Assembly: GCF_003458415.1 (NCBI RefSeq)
Contig: NZ_QRUF01000016.1
Location: 1 to 43,087, forward strand
Length of the DNA: 43,087 nucleotides
From: Collinsella sp. AF25-2LB
GTDB taxonomy: Bacteria > Actinomycetota > Coriobacteriia > Coriobacteriales > Coriobacteriaceae
Direction of reading: 5' to 3'
Position numbers and translations under genes: made by a program. Positions 1 through 7,701 of the stretch are shown piece after piece; within the stretch, counting starts at the first letter, position 1, and every line of letters starts with the position of its first letter. The notes under the pieces were generated by a model. That model was not told where the DNA came from and did no database searches. It was given only the letters and a program-made list of their open reading frames with translations.

Positions 1-34
1 GCCTCCCATTTCTTGTGTCCAAGAAATGGGAGGC
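1..34. repeat. Perfect 15-bp hairpin at window edge
   Basis: Two perfectly complementary 15-nt arms (1-15 and 20-34) enclose a 4-nt loop (TGTC). There is no T-run directly after it, and a separate terminator follows at 40-67, so it is not an ordinary terminator on its own. It resembles the variable-arm hairpins elsewhere in the window in having 15-nt arms with a TTTC block, but it lies at the window edge and its context is cut off. Confidence 0.6.
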
Positions 35-39
35 AGTTC

Positions 40-67
40 AGCTCCCGGCAACGGGGGCTTTTCTTTT
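40..67 (+). terminator. Rho-independent terminator of an upstream gene
   Basis: An 8-bp stem (40-47 with 52-59, one T-G pair) carries a GCAA loop and is followed by a T-rich tract (59-67). It would end transcription of a gene left of the window, which I infer to be a tRNA gene because of the antisense T-arm-like sequence that follows. Confidence 0.6.
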
Positions 68-73
68 ATGTCG

Positions 74-180
74 CCGCTGCATGGATTCGAACCTCGGTCG
101 AGGCGCGAGCGTGAAGCGGACGATTTCCTGTCGACTCGTGTAAGATTCCGAGTAGATGTCGCGACTTTTTCGCGACCACT
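74..180. other. Antisense T-arm-like sequence with structured tail
   Basis: Positions 83-93 read GGATTCGAACC, the reverse complement of a tRNA T-arm. The following 30 bases align with the element downstream of tRNA-Ser (2899-2936) in a shared pattern (GCGT, AAGC, ACG blocks). Arms CGCGAG (103-108) and CTCGTG can pair, and a GTCGCGA/TCGCGAC hairpin lies near 158-175. No complete tRNA is present. The rest of 1-213 holds no gene I can support. Confidence 0.4.
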
Positions 181-213
181 CCTTCTTCAAGCGACCGATC
201 AGGGTGATACTTC

Positions 214-2655
214 GTGGCAGAGCGTCCGACATACAAGCTCAGGTTTCTCGATCCCAAGAAGCGCTTTCCGGCGATGCCCGAGCAGCCTGCGGGACGCTCA
301 TATGGCGTGGTCTGGAAACTCTTTGGCGAGGATCAGCTTGAATCTTGTTATGTCGTCGAATTCGTTGGCAAAAGTCATGTGTCGCTTTTGGGCTACGTAA
401 GCGTTTCGGGTGAGGTGTACAAGGTGGACCGCCCCGTCAGCGAGGCTCCGCTGCCCAACGATCCCGACATGGAACTGGTCCTTGACGAGTCGGATTCCAG
501 TATTGGTGAGATTATGGTAAGGGAAGCCAACGGTGCAATGCGCGCGTGTGCGCAAACTGCCGGCTCTCCCGAAGGCCCCATGCGCGAGCAGTCCGACCAC
601 GAGACATGGAATTCGACCCGCGCCCTTCCTTACGGCGAGTTCATGGCCTCGATGTTCTTGCGCTACGTGATATTTGCCAACTCCGAAAGCGCTATTGTGA
701 ACACGGCGGACGCCGGCGGACTCGACGAGGGTATGCAAAACGTTGTCGACAAGATCAAGCTCGTAAAGTTGCCCGAGCCGGTCGAGGTGTTTTTGGGCTT
801 TAACACGGCACCGCTCCCCGATGCTATCGAGACGCTGCTCTACCGCGTTGACCATGCCGAGAATCCGAGCGGTATCGAGCGCTATGCCGCCGCCCTTATG
901 AGCGAAATTGACTTGCCCCGCCTGCGCACCATCGCTGCCAAGTCCGAGATGAGCCTGGCTCGCATTGATCGCTCAAAGATTTTCTATCTCAATTTTGATC
1001 GTAGCCTGTTGGACCAGGACGAGATTGACATGCTGCTTGCCATCGAGTGCCGTCTCAACCGCCTCTCCGGCATCCTTGAGCGCATCGGGGCCGGATTGGT
1101 CCCTGCGGCATCCTCGCCGAGCCTTGAGGGCTGCGCGCTCTTTGATGCGTGGCATATCGCCAAGACGACCAACGATATTCCCCGACTGCTCGATACGGCT
1201 TCGAGCGATAACCCGTGGGGCAAGCCGGGTACGGTGGCTTGCCAGCCGGGCGGCGAGTGGGACGTGCGCACCCGTTTTGCGCGAATCGTTGAGGCGCTTA
1301 ACGTGGTCACACGGCTCGACTATACCTATCGGGCAAACGTTGCCGAGGGGATTATGCTCGTTCGGTTTGGGCGGTCTGTCGTTGATGCCATGCCGCAACG
1401 TGAATACGACGCTCAGGATGACGCCTGGCGCGAGCTGGACGAGGACATGCGCGCGATCTGGGCCGCGGAGCACGATGCGCGCGTGGCACTTACGCTTGCG
1501 GCAGCGTGTTTTGCCGCGGGCACCTGCATCACGCGCTGCTATGTGCAGATTGCTGCTCCCGACAGTGAGCAGGGCGAGCGCGTTGTCGCAACGTATTTCT
1601 TTGGGCGCGCGGCCTATCTGGCCGATTGCGTGCCTGTCGCCAAGGATCTTGAGAGCATGGACATGGACGATATGCCGTGCAAGCGTGTGCTTGAGGCGTA
1701 TGAGTCAACCGCTCCGGAGACGATTGAGCCTGCGGAGGTTCATGCTCGTCCGCGTGATGACCATCGCACACTGCCGCCGGCGCTGCGCGATCTGCTGCTT
1801 GCCGATACGGCTGACGAGTTGGAGGTCATGGAAGAGGACGACGACCCATACGTGGCCCGTGTTGTTGAATTGCGCGAGCAGGCAAAAGTCGACCGTACAG
1901 GTGCTTTTGAAGGCTTTTCTCGTCTTGTCGAGGAGTTGGAGGCTAAGTGCGCCGTCGCCGAGCTTTTGGCGACAGGTCCGGTTCAAACGCAGTTTTGCGA
2001 TAACCAGCTGGTGCGCATGGTGCTACCGGTGTTGGAAGAAGACCGCTCTGTGCGAATCCTTCGTGCGCCCGATGCACTGTACTTTGCCCAGCACGAGATC
2101 TGCAGCTTTTACGCCGAGCAAGAGGACTTTGAACGAGCACTGCCCGAGGTGCGCCATCTTTACGATCTGGCACGCTCGTCCATGCAATCGCACTTTGCGC
2201 TCATCAACGTGCTTGCGCGTCTGGAGCGCTTTGACGAGATTATCGAGGTGGCGCGCCACGGCCTACGTATTGCCAGCGATCGTTCTGCAATCGGCTACCT
2301 GTTCTATCGCTTGGCGTTTGCCTATTGGAATTGCGATCAGCTCGACCTAGCGCTGGCTTGTTACCGTCTGGTGCCGCGCGGTGAGGAATCGGGCAGTAGT
2401 GCGCTGGAAGAAATGCAGGGCCTTATGAATGAGATGGGCGTCAGCGAGCCTCCGACGTTCGAGGAGGCGGTCGAGACCATCCGCAAGGCTGGACTCGAGC
2501 TGCCGCCAGTGTCCGCCGTGACGAATCAGCTGGCAGATGCCGCTGTGCAACTGGTCGACAACGGCTTCTTTTTCCTGGCACGCGGTTGCATCTTCCAAAT
2601 GTGGCGCACCATGGGCAACGACGAGCTCGGCTCCCTCAACCGCTCGCTGGGGTAG
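214..2655 (+). CDS. Hypothetical 813-aa protein, TPR-like C-terminal half
   Basis: I do not recognise this family. The GTG start at 214 is preceded by AGGGTGA (201-207) at good spacing. The protein is acidic, has no signal peptide or membrane segment, and appears cytoplasmic. Its C-terminal third (roughly residues 610-760) is helical with tetratricopeptide-like pairs: an FYAEQEDFERALPEVRHL segment, then INVLARLERFDEIIEVAR, then YWNCDQLDLALACYR. The N-terminal 500 residues match nothing I can name. An acidic linker (LEVMEEDDDPY) sits near residue 540. It stands alone, with tRNA-Ser downstream. A scaffold or protein-interaction role is possible from the TPR-like repeats, but that is inference. 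Confidence 0.85.
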   Translation: MAERPTYKLRFLDPKKRFPAMPEQPAGRSYGVVWKLFGEDQLESCYVVEFVGKSHVSLLGYVSVSGEVYKVDRPVSEAPLPNDPDMELVLDESDSSIGEIMVREANGAMRACAQTAGSPEGPMREQSDHETWNSTRALPYGEFMASMFLRYVIFANSESAIVNTADAGGLDEGMQNVVDKIKLVKLPEPVEVFLGFNTAPLPDAIETLLYRVDHAENPSGIERYAAALMSEIDLPRLRTIAAKSEMSLARIDRSKIFYLNFDRSLLDQDEIDMLLAIECRLNRLSGILERIGAGLVPAASSPSLEGCALFDAWHIAKTTNDIPRLLDTASSDNPWGKPGTVACQPGGEWDVRTRFARIVEALNVVTRLDYTYRANVAEGIMLVRFGRSVVDAMPQREYDAQDDAWRELDEDMRAIWAAEHDARVALTLAAACFAAGTCITRCYVQIAAPDSEQGERVVATYFFGRAAYLADCVPVAKDLESMDMDDMPCKRVLEAYESTAPETIEPAEVHARPRDDHRTLPPALRDLLLADTADELEVMEEDDDPYVARVVELREQAKVDRTGAFEGFSRLVEELEAKCAVAELLATGPVQTQFCDNQLVRMVLPVLEEDRSVRILRAPDALYFAQHEICSFYAEQEDFERALPEVRHLYDLARSSMQSHFALINVLARLERFDEIIEVARHGLRIASDRSAIGYLFYRLAFAYWNCDQLDLALACYRLVPRGEESGSSALEEMQGLMNEMGVSEPPTFEEAVETIRKAGLELPPVSAVTNQLADAAVQLVDNGFFFLARGCIFQMWRTMGNDELGSLNRSLG

Positions 2656-2704
2656 GCGAAGCCTCCAAGGAGGAAAGGATGCTAGGCAATTAGAAAATTT
2701 CCTC

Positions 2705-2733
2705 TTGCCCATCCTTGGCTGTTTGGTTACTAT
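2705..2733 (+). promoter_or_regulatory. Promoter of tRNA-Ser
   Basis: A -35 TTGCCC (2705-2710) and a -10 TACTAT (2728-2733) are separated by exactly 17 bases, placing the start a few bases before the mature tRNA 5' end at 2748. Just upstream, at 2666-2693, a strong AAGGAGG site precedes a four-codon ORF (M-L-G-N-stop); this may be a remnant and I do not call it a gene. Confidence 0.65.
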
Positions 2734-2747
2734 AGAACGGCTGTTAC

Positions 2748-2838
2748 GGAGAGCTGACCGAGAGGCCGAAGGTGCTCGCCTGCTAAGCGAGTATGCCCCA
2801 AAAGGGCATCTGGGGTTCGAATCCCCAGCTCTCCGCCA
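2748..2838 (+). tRNA. tRNA-Ser (anticodon GCU)
   Basis: The 7-bp acceptor stem GGAGAGC (2748-2754) pairs with GCTCTCC (2828-2834). The anticodon stem CTCGC/GCGAG encloses the loop CTGCTAA, with GCT at 2782-2784. A long variable arm (class II, typical of tRNA-Ser) has a GCCC/GGGC stem. The T-arm is CTGGGG-TTCGAAT-CCCCAG, and CCA is encoded at 2836-2838. It decodes AGC/AGU codons. Confidence 0.97.
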
Positions 2839-2852
2839 GTAAGACTTTAAAG

Positions 2853-2878
2853 AAGGGTTCCGAAAGGGGCCCTTTTTT
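2853..2878 (+). terminator. tRNA-Ser terminator
   Basis: A 9-bp stem (AAGGGTTCC with GGGGCCCTT, two T-G pairs) carries a GAAA tetraloop and ends in six T residues. It lies 15 nt after the encoded CCA. Confidence 0.9.
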
Positions 2879-2892
2879 AGTTGAACCACGTT

Positions 2893-3031
2893 AGCTGGGG
2901 ATTCGAACCCGAGAGGGCACGGGCGTTAAGCAAACGCGAAAGCGTTTGTAGCCCGTGGGCGAAAAGCCGCCAGGCTTTGAAGCCGGAGGGCATGCGCAGC
3001 ATGCCCGGACATCCCCAGCTCTCCGCCAGTA
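2893..3031 (+). other. Structured tRNA-Ser-derived element
   Basis: It begins with an 18-nt perfect antisense copy of the tRNA-Ser T-arm/acceptor region (2893-2910 against 2813-2830) and ends with a 21-nt perfect direct copy of the tRNA-Ser 3' end (3011-3031 equals 2821-2841). The plus strand folds well: outer stem 2893-2902/3011-3020 (10 bp), CACGGGC/GCCCGTG (2918-2924/2951-2957), CAAACGC-GAAA-GCGTTTG (2931-2948), AAAGCC/GGCTTT (2963-2978) and GGGCATGC/GCATGCCC (2988-3006). There is no anticodon arm, so it is not a working tRNA. Its function is unknown. Confidence 0.6.
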
Positions 3032-3042
3032 CGAATTTGAAG

Positions 3043-3068
3043 AAGGGTCCCATTTGGGACCCTTTTTT
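3043..3068 (+). terminator. Terminator after the structured element
   Basis: AAGGGTCCC pairs with GGGACCCTT and is followed by a six-T run. It is a diverged copy of the tRNA-Ser terminator (shared GAAGAAGGGT lead-in), which suggests that the whole tRNA-Ser 3' region including the terminator was duplicated. Confidence 0.85.
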
Positions 3069-3084
3069 GTGTGGAGAAAGGAGA

Positions 3085-3100
3085 CTGGGGATTCGAACCC
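3085..3100 (-). repeat. Third antisense T-arm copy
   Basis: CTGGGGATTCGAACCC is the exact reverse complement of tRNA-Ser positions 2813-2828. It follows directly after the second terminator, repeating the order terminator then antisense T-arm seen at 40-93 and 2853-2910. No tRNA body adjoins it. Confidence 0.6.
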
Positions 3101-3102
3101 TC

Positions 3103-3136
3103 AAAAAAATGAGGCGCCCCGTTGGACGCCTCATTT
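3103..3136 (-). terminator. Terminator of the D,D-carboxypeptidase gene
   Basis: Read on the minus strand, AAATGAGGCG (3107-3116) pairs with CGCCTCATTT (3127-3136) and is followed by a run of U from the A-tract at 3103-3109. It lies 25 bp past the stop codon of the minus-strand gene. Confidence 0.8.
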
Positions 3137-3160
3137 CAGCGAGTGTATTGTTCTTCGATC

Positions 3161-4501
3161 TTACATCTCGGGCGCCTTGGCGACGGTCTCGCTTTCTGCC
3201 GTGAGTGGGCGGTTGTCGATGCGGCGGCCCAAGCGATCGAGCTTCACGAGCAGCCATTCAATGGGATTCGGCCCTGCACCTTCCTCGTCGGCAACTAGGT
3301 CCATGACGGCGATCTTGGTGTCGTCCTGCTTGAGCGTAACGCTGCCCACCTTGTCGCCCACATGCACCGTGCCCGAAAGATCGTCGTAGCTAACCTTTTC
3401 GGTCACCTCGCCGGCAAGGGAAAACACGGTCGCTTGCGCCGTAGGATCGGCGAGTGTGGCGTCGATCGTCTTATCCGTCCAGTCGGTTTGGCCAATGCGC
3501 GCCATAAGCGGGTTGCCGTTGGCGGTCTTTTCCTGCGTGTTGGCGATCGCGACCGTCACCTTGTGACCGTAGTACCAATTGGCAAGGGTTGCGGTATCGG
3601 TAAAGCGCTGGTCGGTGGTGGTGGAGTTCAAAACGACGGTGTAGATCTCGTCGCCATCGCGGTTGTAGGCGCTCGTAAAGCAATAGCCCGCGTCGTCGGT
3701 GGTGCCGGTCTTGCCGCCGATGTTGCCATCTTGGCCCAGCAAATAGTTATGCGTGTCCATGGAATGCGAATGGTCGGCGCCGTCGGCGCCCGTGACCTCG
3801 ATCCAGGAATCCTCGCTCGCTACGACCTCGCGGATCGTGTCGTTTTTCATGGCCTCCTGCATCATCAGCGCTACGTCGTGTGCGGTTGAGTGCATATCGC
3901 CAGCCCACTCATCAAAGTCCAGACCGTGTGGGTTCTCAAAGACCGTGCCGGTGCAGCCGAGCTTCTTAGCGCGCTCGTTCATGGCCTTCACAAATGTGGC
4001 CTCGGCGTCTTTGGTCTTAGGGTCGATCTTCTTGCCCACATATTCGGCGAGCACGATGGCGGCGTCGTTGCCCGAGGGAATCATCAGGCCGCGCAGCGCC
4101 TGCTCCACGGTAAGCTCGTCGCCTCCGAGCAAGCCGGCGGTCGAATTGCCCACGGTGGCTGCGGCGTTGCTCACCGTGACCTTCTCGTCCATCTTGCAAT
4201 TCTCGACGGTTAGGATTGCGGTCATGACCTTGGTGATCGAGGCAATCTTGACCTGCTCATCGGCGTCGCGGGCATAGTAGACGGTGCCGTCTTTGCCCAT
4301 GACGAGGGCATTGGTCGCATCGATATCGGGCAGGTTTTCGGCCGTGATACCGCGCACATCGGCGGTTTTGCCGCAAACATTGTCGGTCGTGAGCACTTGG
4401 GCGCCGGCGACGGTGGGCACGCCGGCGGCAAGGGCGATAGCGCAGACAAAGCCGGCGGCAAGCTGGGCTGAGCGCTTTGCAAAAGAGGTGAGGGACTTCA
4501 C
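3161..4501 (-). CDS. dacA: D-alanyl-D-alanine carboxypeptidase (S11, DacA-like)
   Basis: A penicillin-binding protein of peptidase family S11 that trims the terminal D-Ala from peptidoglycan stem peptides outside the membrane. All three active-site motifs are present: SITK (Ser about 88, Lys 91), SGN (about 143) and KTG (about 264). I chose the GTG at 4501 because it gives a clean Sec signal peptide (MKSLTSFAKRSAQ, a hydrophobic stretch, then AGA). A longer frame reaches 4612 but adds unlikely residues before the signal. The C-terminus (WLLVKLDRLGRRID) may be a membrane-binding amphipathic helix; no clear transmembrane anchor is seen. On the minus strand, TATACT (4546-4541) is a candidate -10. 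It is transcribed divergently from the VanRS-like pair, so a shared cell-wall role is plausible. Confidence 0.92.
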   Translation of the reverse strand: MKSLTSFAKRSAQLAAGFVCAIALAAGVPTVAGAQVLTTDNVCGKTADVRGITAENLPDIDATNALVMGKDGTVYYARDADEQVKIASITKVMTAILTVENCKMDEKVTVSNAAATVGNSTAGLLGGDELTVEQALRGLMIPSGNDAAIVLAEYVGKKIDPKTKDAEATFVKAMNERAKKLGCTGTVFENPHGLDFDEWAGDMHSTAHDVALMMQEAMKNDTIREVVASEDSWIEVTGADGADHSHSMDTHNYLLGQDGNIGGKTGTTDDAGYCFTSAYNRDGDEIYTVVLNSTTTDQRFTDTATLANWYYGHKVTVAIANTQEKTANGNPLMARIGQTDWTDKTIDATLADPTAQATVFSLAGEVTEKVSYDDLSGTVHVGDKVGSVTLKQDDTKIAVMDLVADEEGAGPNPIEWLLVKLDRLGRRIDNRPLTAESETVAKAPEM

Positions 4502-4698
4502 GGATTTCGCTTTCGACGGGATGGTCACTTCTGGAACTAGAGTATATCGTTTGCCGGCATCGGCGATCATCGCGTGCGTGCGTGGCCCACATCCGCGCCC
4601 GAACGGGCACAAGGGTGCTTAAGGCCGACTTAATCACCCACGCTTGTTGTGTGTGACGGGCGCCCCCTCGGGCATAATGGAGCGCGAGAGGAGCACGC

Positions 4699-5394
4699 AT
4701 GAACGAGCGCATTTTGGTAGTTGATGACGAAAAGGCCATCGCCGACTTGGTTGGTATCTACCTTACAAAAGAGGGCTTTGATGTCCAGATTGCCTATAGC
4801 GGGGCCGATGCTGCCAAGGCAATCTTGGAGCAGGAGTTCGATCTGGCGCTGCTGGATGTCATGCTGCCCGATATCGATGGCTTTGAGCTGCTGCGTACGA
4901 TCCGTTCCAGCCATACCTATCCCGTGATCATGCTGACGGCGCGCGATGCCCAGCAAGACAAGATCGAGGGCCTTTCGCTTGGCGCGGACGATTACGTGGT
5001 TAAGCCGTTTCGTCCTCTGGAGCTCATCGCGCGCGTGCATGCTCAGCTTCGCCGCTACACCAGCTACGGTAGCCGCGCACAGGCGGCCGAGTCGCCGACC
5101 CTCCAGCTCGACGGCTTGGAGATCAACCGCGATGCTCGTTCCGTAACGGTGGACGGTGCACCGGTACGCCTCACACCCACCGAGTATTCAATCTTGCTGT
5201 ATCTGGTCGAGCATCGCGGCAGCGTGGTGGGCGTGGAGGACCTGTTCCGCGCGGTATGGAACGAGGACTTTATGCCCGGCTCCAACAATACGGTGATGGT
5301 GCACATTCGCCACTTGCGCGAAAAAATCGGCGACGACGCACAAAAGCCACGCTTTATCAAAAACGTCTGGGGCGTCGGCTACATCATCGAATAG
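4699..5394 (+). CDS. VanR-like response regulator (OmpR/PhoB family)
   Basis: A 231-aa DNA-binding response regulator. The receiver domain has the acidic pair in VVDDEKAIADLV, phosphoacceptor Asp53 in LLDVMLPD, Thr in IMLTARD and Lys in VVKPFRPLELIARV. The C-terminal winged helix includes LTPTEYSILLYLVEH, NNTVMVHIRHLREKI and VWGVGYIIE. These blocks closely resemble VanR of enterococcal vancomycin-resistance clusters. The ATG follows GAGAGGAG at good spacing; CATAAT (4673-4678) is a possible -10. Its kinase starts 25 bp downstream. No D-Ala-D-Lac ligase or vanH/vanX is in the window, so no resistance is inferred. A wall-stress sensor controlling the divergent carboxypeptidase is a reasonable guess. 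Confidence 0.9.
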   Translation: MNERILVVDDEKAIADLVGIYLTKEGFDVQIAYSGADAAKAILEQEFDLALLDVMLPDIDGFELLRTIRSSHTYPVIMLTARDAQQDKIEGLSLGADDYVVKPFRPLELIARVHAQLRRYTSYGSRAQAAESPTLQLDGLEINRDARSVTVDGAPVRLTPTEYSILLYLVEHRGSVVGVEDLFRAVWNEDFMPGSNNTVMVHIRHLREKIGDDAQKPRFIKNVWGVGYIIE

Positions 5395-5419
5395 CGCCTT
5401 TGATGGTGGGGAAGTGGAT

Positions 5420-6658
5420 ATGACAAAAGACGATAGGCAGGCATTCGAGGTACCCGATCGGCTCTTTGAATACGTGAGGTCGGTCGTCGACAACCGCGCG
5501 CTTGCAACGGTGCTGCTCTTTTTGCTGAGCCTGCTGCTGATTGGCATCGACAACATCGCCGGAATCTTGACGGTGCTGCTTGCCGGCTTTTTGCTGATCG
5601 ATCGATTTGAGATCGTGCGCCGCTGCATGGTGATTGGCGGCGCCGCGTGGGCCATGACGTTGGCGATTGGCGCCATGGCGCTCGGCGGCATCGAAGGGCC
5701 GGTGCTGTTCGATGCCGGCTTTGTATTCAACATGCTTGGCTTTGTGCTGGCGCTTGCCGCGTGCGTGCTGTTCTTGTGTGGCCGCGCCCTGTACTACCAG
5801 GGCTACGAACAGGGCGAGCAGCATGCCGATTGTGTGCTGGCCGCTCGTATTCAAGATCGCCTGATCGATCACCCCGACACCTGGGACAACATCGACGGCG
5901 ACTTCTTGGAGGTCGAGGGCGCCCTTAACCGCGTGCGTGACCGTGAGCGCAAGGTGCAACAGGCCTTGCGTGACGAGTCGCATCGCAAGGACGATCTGGT
6001 CACGTACTTGGCACATGACCTACGCACCCCGCTTGCCAGTGTGGTGGGCTATCTTTCGCTGCTGCAAGAGGCTCCTGAGCTGCCGGTTGAGCAACGTGCG
6101 CACTTTACGGGCGTGGCTCTCGACAAGGCGCACCGGCTCGATGCACTCATCGAAGAGTTCTTCGATATCACACGCTTTGACTTCCACGATATCGTGCTCA
6201 CGCGCGGCTATGTTGATCTGGGGTTGCTGCTGGCTCAGGTGGCTGACGAGTTCTATCCCATCCTCAACGAGCAGCATAAGGAAGCCCAAGTTGATATCCA
6301 CGAGGACCTGACGGTGCTCGTGGATGGCGACAAGATGGCTCGCGTGTTCAACAACATCATGAAAAACGCCGTCGCCTATAGCTATGAGGGCTCGACTATC
6401 ACGATTGAGGCCGGGCGCCAAGACGATGGCGGCGTGCGCGTTCGCTTTATCAATCAGGGCGATCCTATCCCTGCGGCTAAGCTCAAGGTGATCTTTGAGA
6501 AGTTCTATCGCCTGGATGCGGCGCGTGCGACCAATCGCGGTGGTGCCGGTCTGGGCCTTGCTATTGCCAAGGAGATCATCGCGGCACACGGCGGTACCGT
6601 TGCATGTGAATCGACGCCCGAACACACGATATTCACCATCGAGCTGCCCGCCGCATAG
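5420..6658 (+). CDS. VanS-like sensor histidine kinase
   Basis: A membrane histidine kinase of 412 aa and partner of the preceding regulator. I place the start at ATG 5420, because the in-frame GTG at 5414 would leave no room after the GGTGGGGA site. Four hydrophobic segments lie in the first ~125 residues with little extracytoplasmic sequence. Then follow a HisKA domain (LAHDLRTPLASVVGYLSLL, His199), an N-box (NNIMKNAVAYS), and G-boxes including FEKFYRLDAARA and GGAGLGLAIAKEI. The kinase core closely resembles VanS. Unlike typical VanS it has four membrane segments, suggesting a different or membrane-embedded signal. Confidence 0.9.
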   Translation: MTKDDRQAFEVPDRLFEYVRSVVDNRALATVLLFLLSLLLIGIDNIAGILTVLLAGFLLIDRFEIVRRCMVIGGAAWAMTLAIGAMALGGIEGPVLFDAGFVFNMLGFVLALAACVLFLCGRALYYQGYEQGEQHADCVLAARIQDRLIDHPDTWDNIDGDFLEVEGALNRVRDRERKVQQALRDESHRKDDLVTYLAHDLRTPLASVVGYLSLLQEAPELPVEQRAHFTGVALDKAHRLDALIEEFFDITRFDFHDIVLTRGYVDLGLLLAQVADEFYPILNEQHKEAQVDIHEDLTVLVDGDKMARVFNNIMKNAVAYSYEGSTITIEAGRQDDGGVRVRFINQGDPIPAAKLKVIFEKFYRLDAARATNRGGAGLGLAIAKEIIAAHGGTVACESTPEHTIFTIELPAA

Positions 6659-6761
6659 CCAGCGTGCCCTTACAAACACTTGACAATGCGCTCACGTGCA
6701 TATGAGCCGCGATTTCTACTATCGATACTGCTGAATTGATATCGATGTGGAGGTATGCGGT

Positions 6762-7637
6762 ATGACGGCTGCTGCGGCTGTGGAGCCCACGGAGCTTGAA
6801 GAACTCATGGAAGCGCAGGCCGAGGCCGCGCACGAGCGCGAGGTTGGGGATGCGACTCGCCCCACGGCAGAGGATCTTGCCGCCTCGCCGACGCGCATCG
6901 ACGTCGAGGGCCTCGACCTGTTCTATGGCGACCATCATGCGCTCAAGGACGTGAATATCAAGATCCGCGACAAGCAGATCACCTCATTTATCGGGCCTTC
7001 GGGCTGCGGAAAGTCCACGTTGCTGCGCTGCTTTAACCGCATGAACGACGGCATCAAGGATTGCCGTATCGAGGGCAAGATTGCGCTCGATGGTCAAGAT
7101 ATCCTGGGCGATTACGACATCTGCCGTTTGCGCCAGCGCGTGGGCATGGTGTTCCAGCGCCCCAACCCGTTTCCCATGAGCATCTACGACAACGTCGCCT
7201 ACGGTCCTCGCGGCATGGGAGTGCGCGACCGCGTCGTGCTCGACGAGCTGGTCGAAGACTCCCTGCGACGCGCCGCCCTGTGGGACGAGGTCAAGGACAA
7301 GCTCAAAGAATCGGGTCTGGGTCTTTCGGGCGGCCAGCAGCAGCGTCTGTGCATCGCCCGCGCGCTGGCCGTGCAGCCCGACATTCTGCTGATGGACGAG
7401 CCGACCTCGGCACTCGACCCTGTGTCGACGCTGGTGGTGGAGCAGCTGGCCTGTGAGCTCAAAGAGACCTGCACGCTCGTGGTCGTTACGCACAATATGC
7501 AGCAGGCGGCGCGCATCTCCGACTCGGTCGCGTTCTTTTTGCTGGGCGAGCTGGTGGAGCATGCGCCCACTGCCCAGCTCTTCAAAAACCCGATCGATCC
7601 GCGCACGGCGGATTATTTGACGGGCCGTTTTGGCTGA
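6762..7637 (+). CDS. pstB: Phosphate ABC transporter ATP-binding protein PstB
   Basis: The cytoplasmic ATPase of the PstSCAB high-affinity phosphate importer. Walker [10 protein letters not shown], a PstB-typical [22 protein letters not shown] block, signature [15 protein letters not shown], Walker [14 protein letters not shown] and the switch His in [14 protein letters not shown] are all visible. The start is ATG 6762, eight bases after GGAGG (6749-6753). About 45 residues of an acidic N-terminal extension precede the ABC domain. The genes pstS, pstC, pstA and phoU are not beside it in this window, and a VanS-like kinase precedes it, so this copy is separated from its permease. TTGACA near 6680 could be a -35. 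Confidence 0.95.
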   Translation: MTAAAAVEPTELEELMEAQAEAAHEREVGDATRPTAEDLAASPTRIDVEGLDLFYGDHHALKDVNIKIRDKQITSFIGPSGCGKSTLLRCFNRMNDGIKDCRIEGKIALDGQDILGDYDICRLRQRVGMVFQRPNPFPMSIYDNVAYGPRGMGVRDRVVLDELVEDSLRRAALWDEVKDKLKESGLGLSGGQQQRLCIARALAVQPDILLMDEPTSALDPVSTLVVEQLACELKETCTLVVVTHNMQQAARISDSVAFFLLGELVEHAPTAQLFKNPIDPRTADYLTGRFG

Positions 7638-7701
7638 TACCATCTAGTACAGGCACCTTTAGGGTTAAGATGCGGTCATGTCGGCCGCAAAGGGGTTCAA
7701 C

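Noticed and set aside
2688..2702. Four-codon ORF after AAGGAGG upstream of tRNA-Ser
   Set aside because: Too short to support as a gene; probably a chance or relic site.
2893..3010. Known self-cleaving ribozyme (hammerhead, HDV-like, twister)
   Set aside because: No hammerhead core on either strand, and the helices do not fit the HDV or twister arrangement as far as I could fold by hand.
2893..3031. Second functional tRNA-Ser
   Set aside because: There is no acceptor 5' strand matching the copied 3' end, and no anticodon or D arm.
4502..4612. Longer N-terminus for the D,D-carboxypeptidase
   Set aside because: It would place 37 residues, including Cys and Pro, before an otherwise normal signal peptide, and would span the candidate -10 TATACT.
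3161..6658. Vancomycin-resistance cluster
   Set aside because: Only VanR/VanS-like regulators and an ordinary S11 carboxypeptidase are present; there is no D-Ala-D-Lac or D-Ser ligase, VanH, VanX or VanT.
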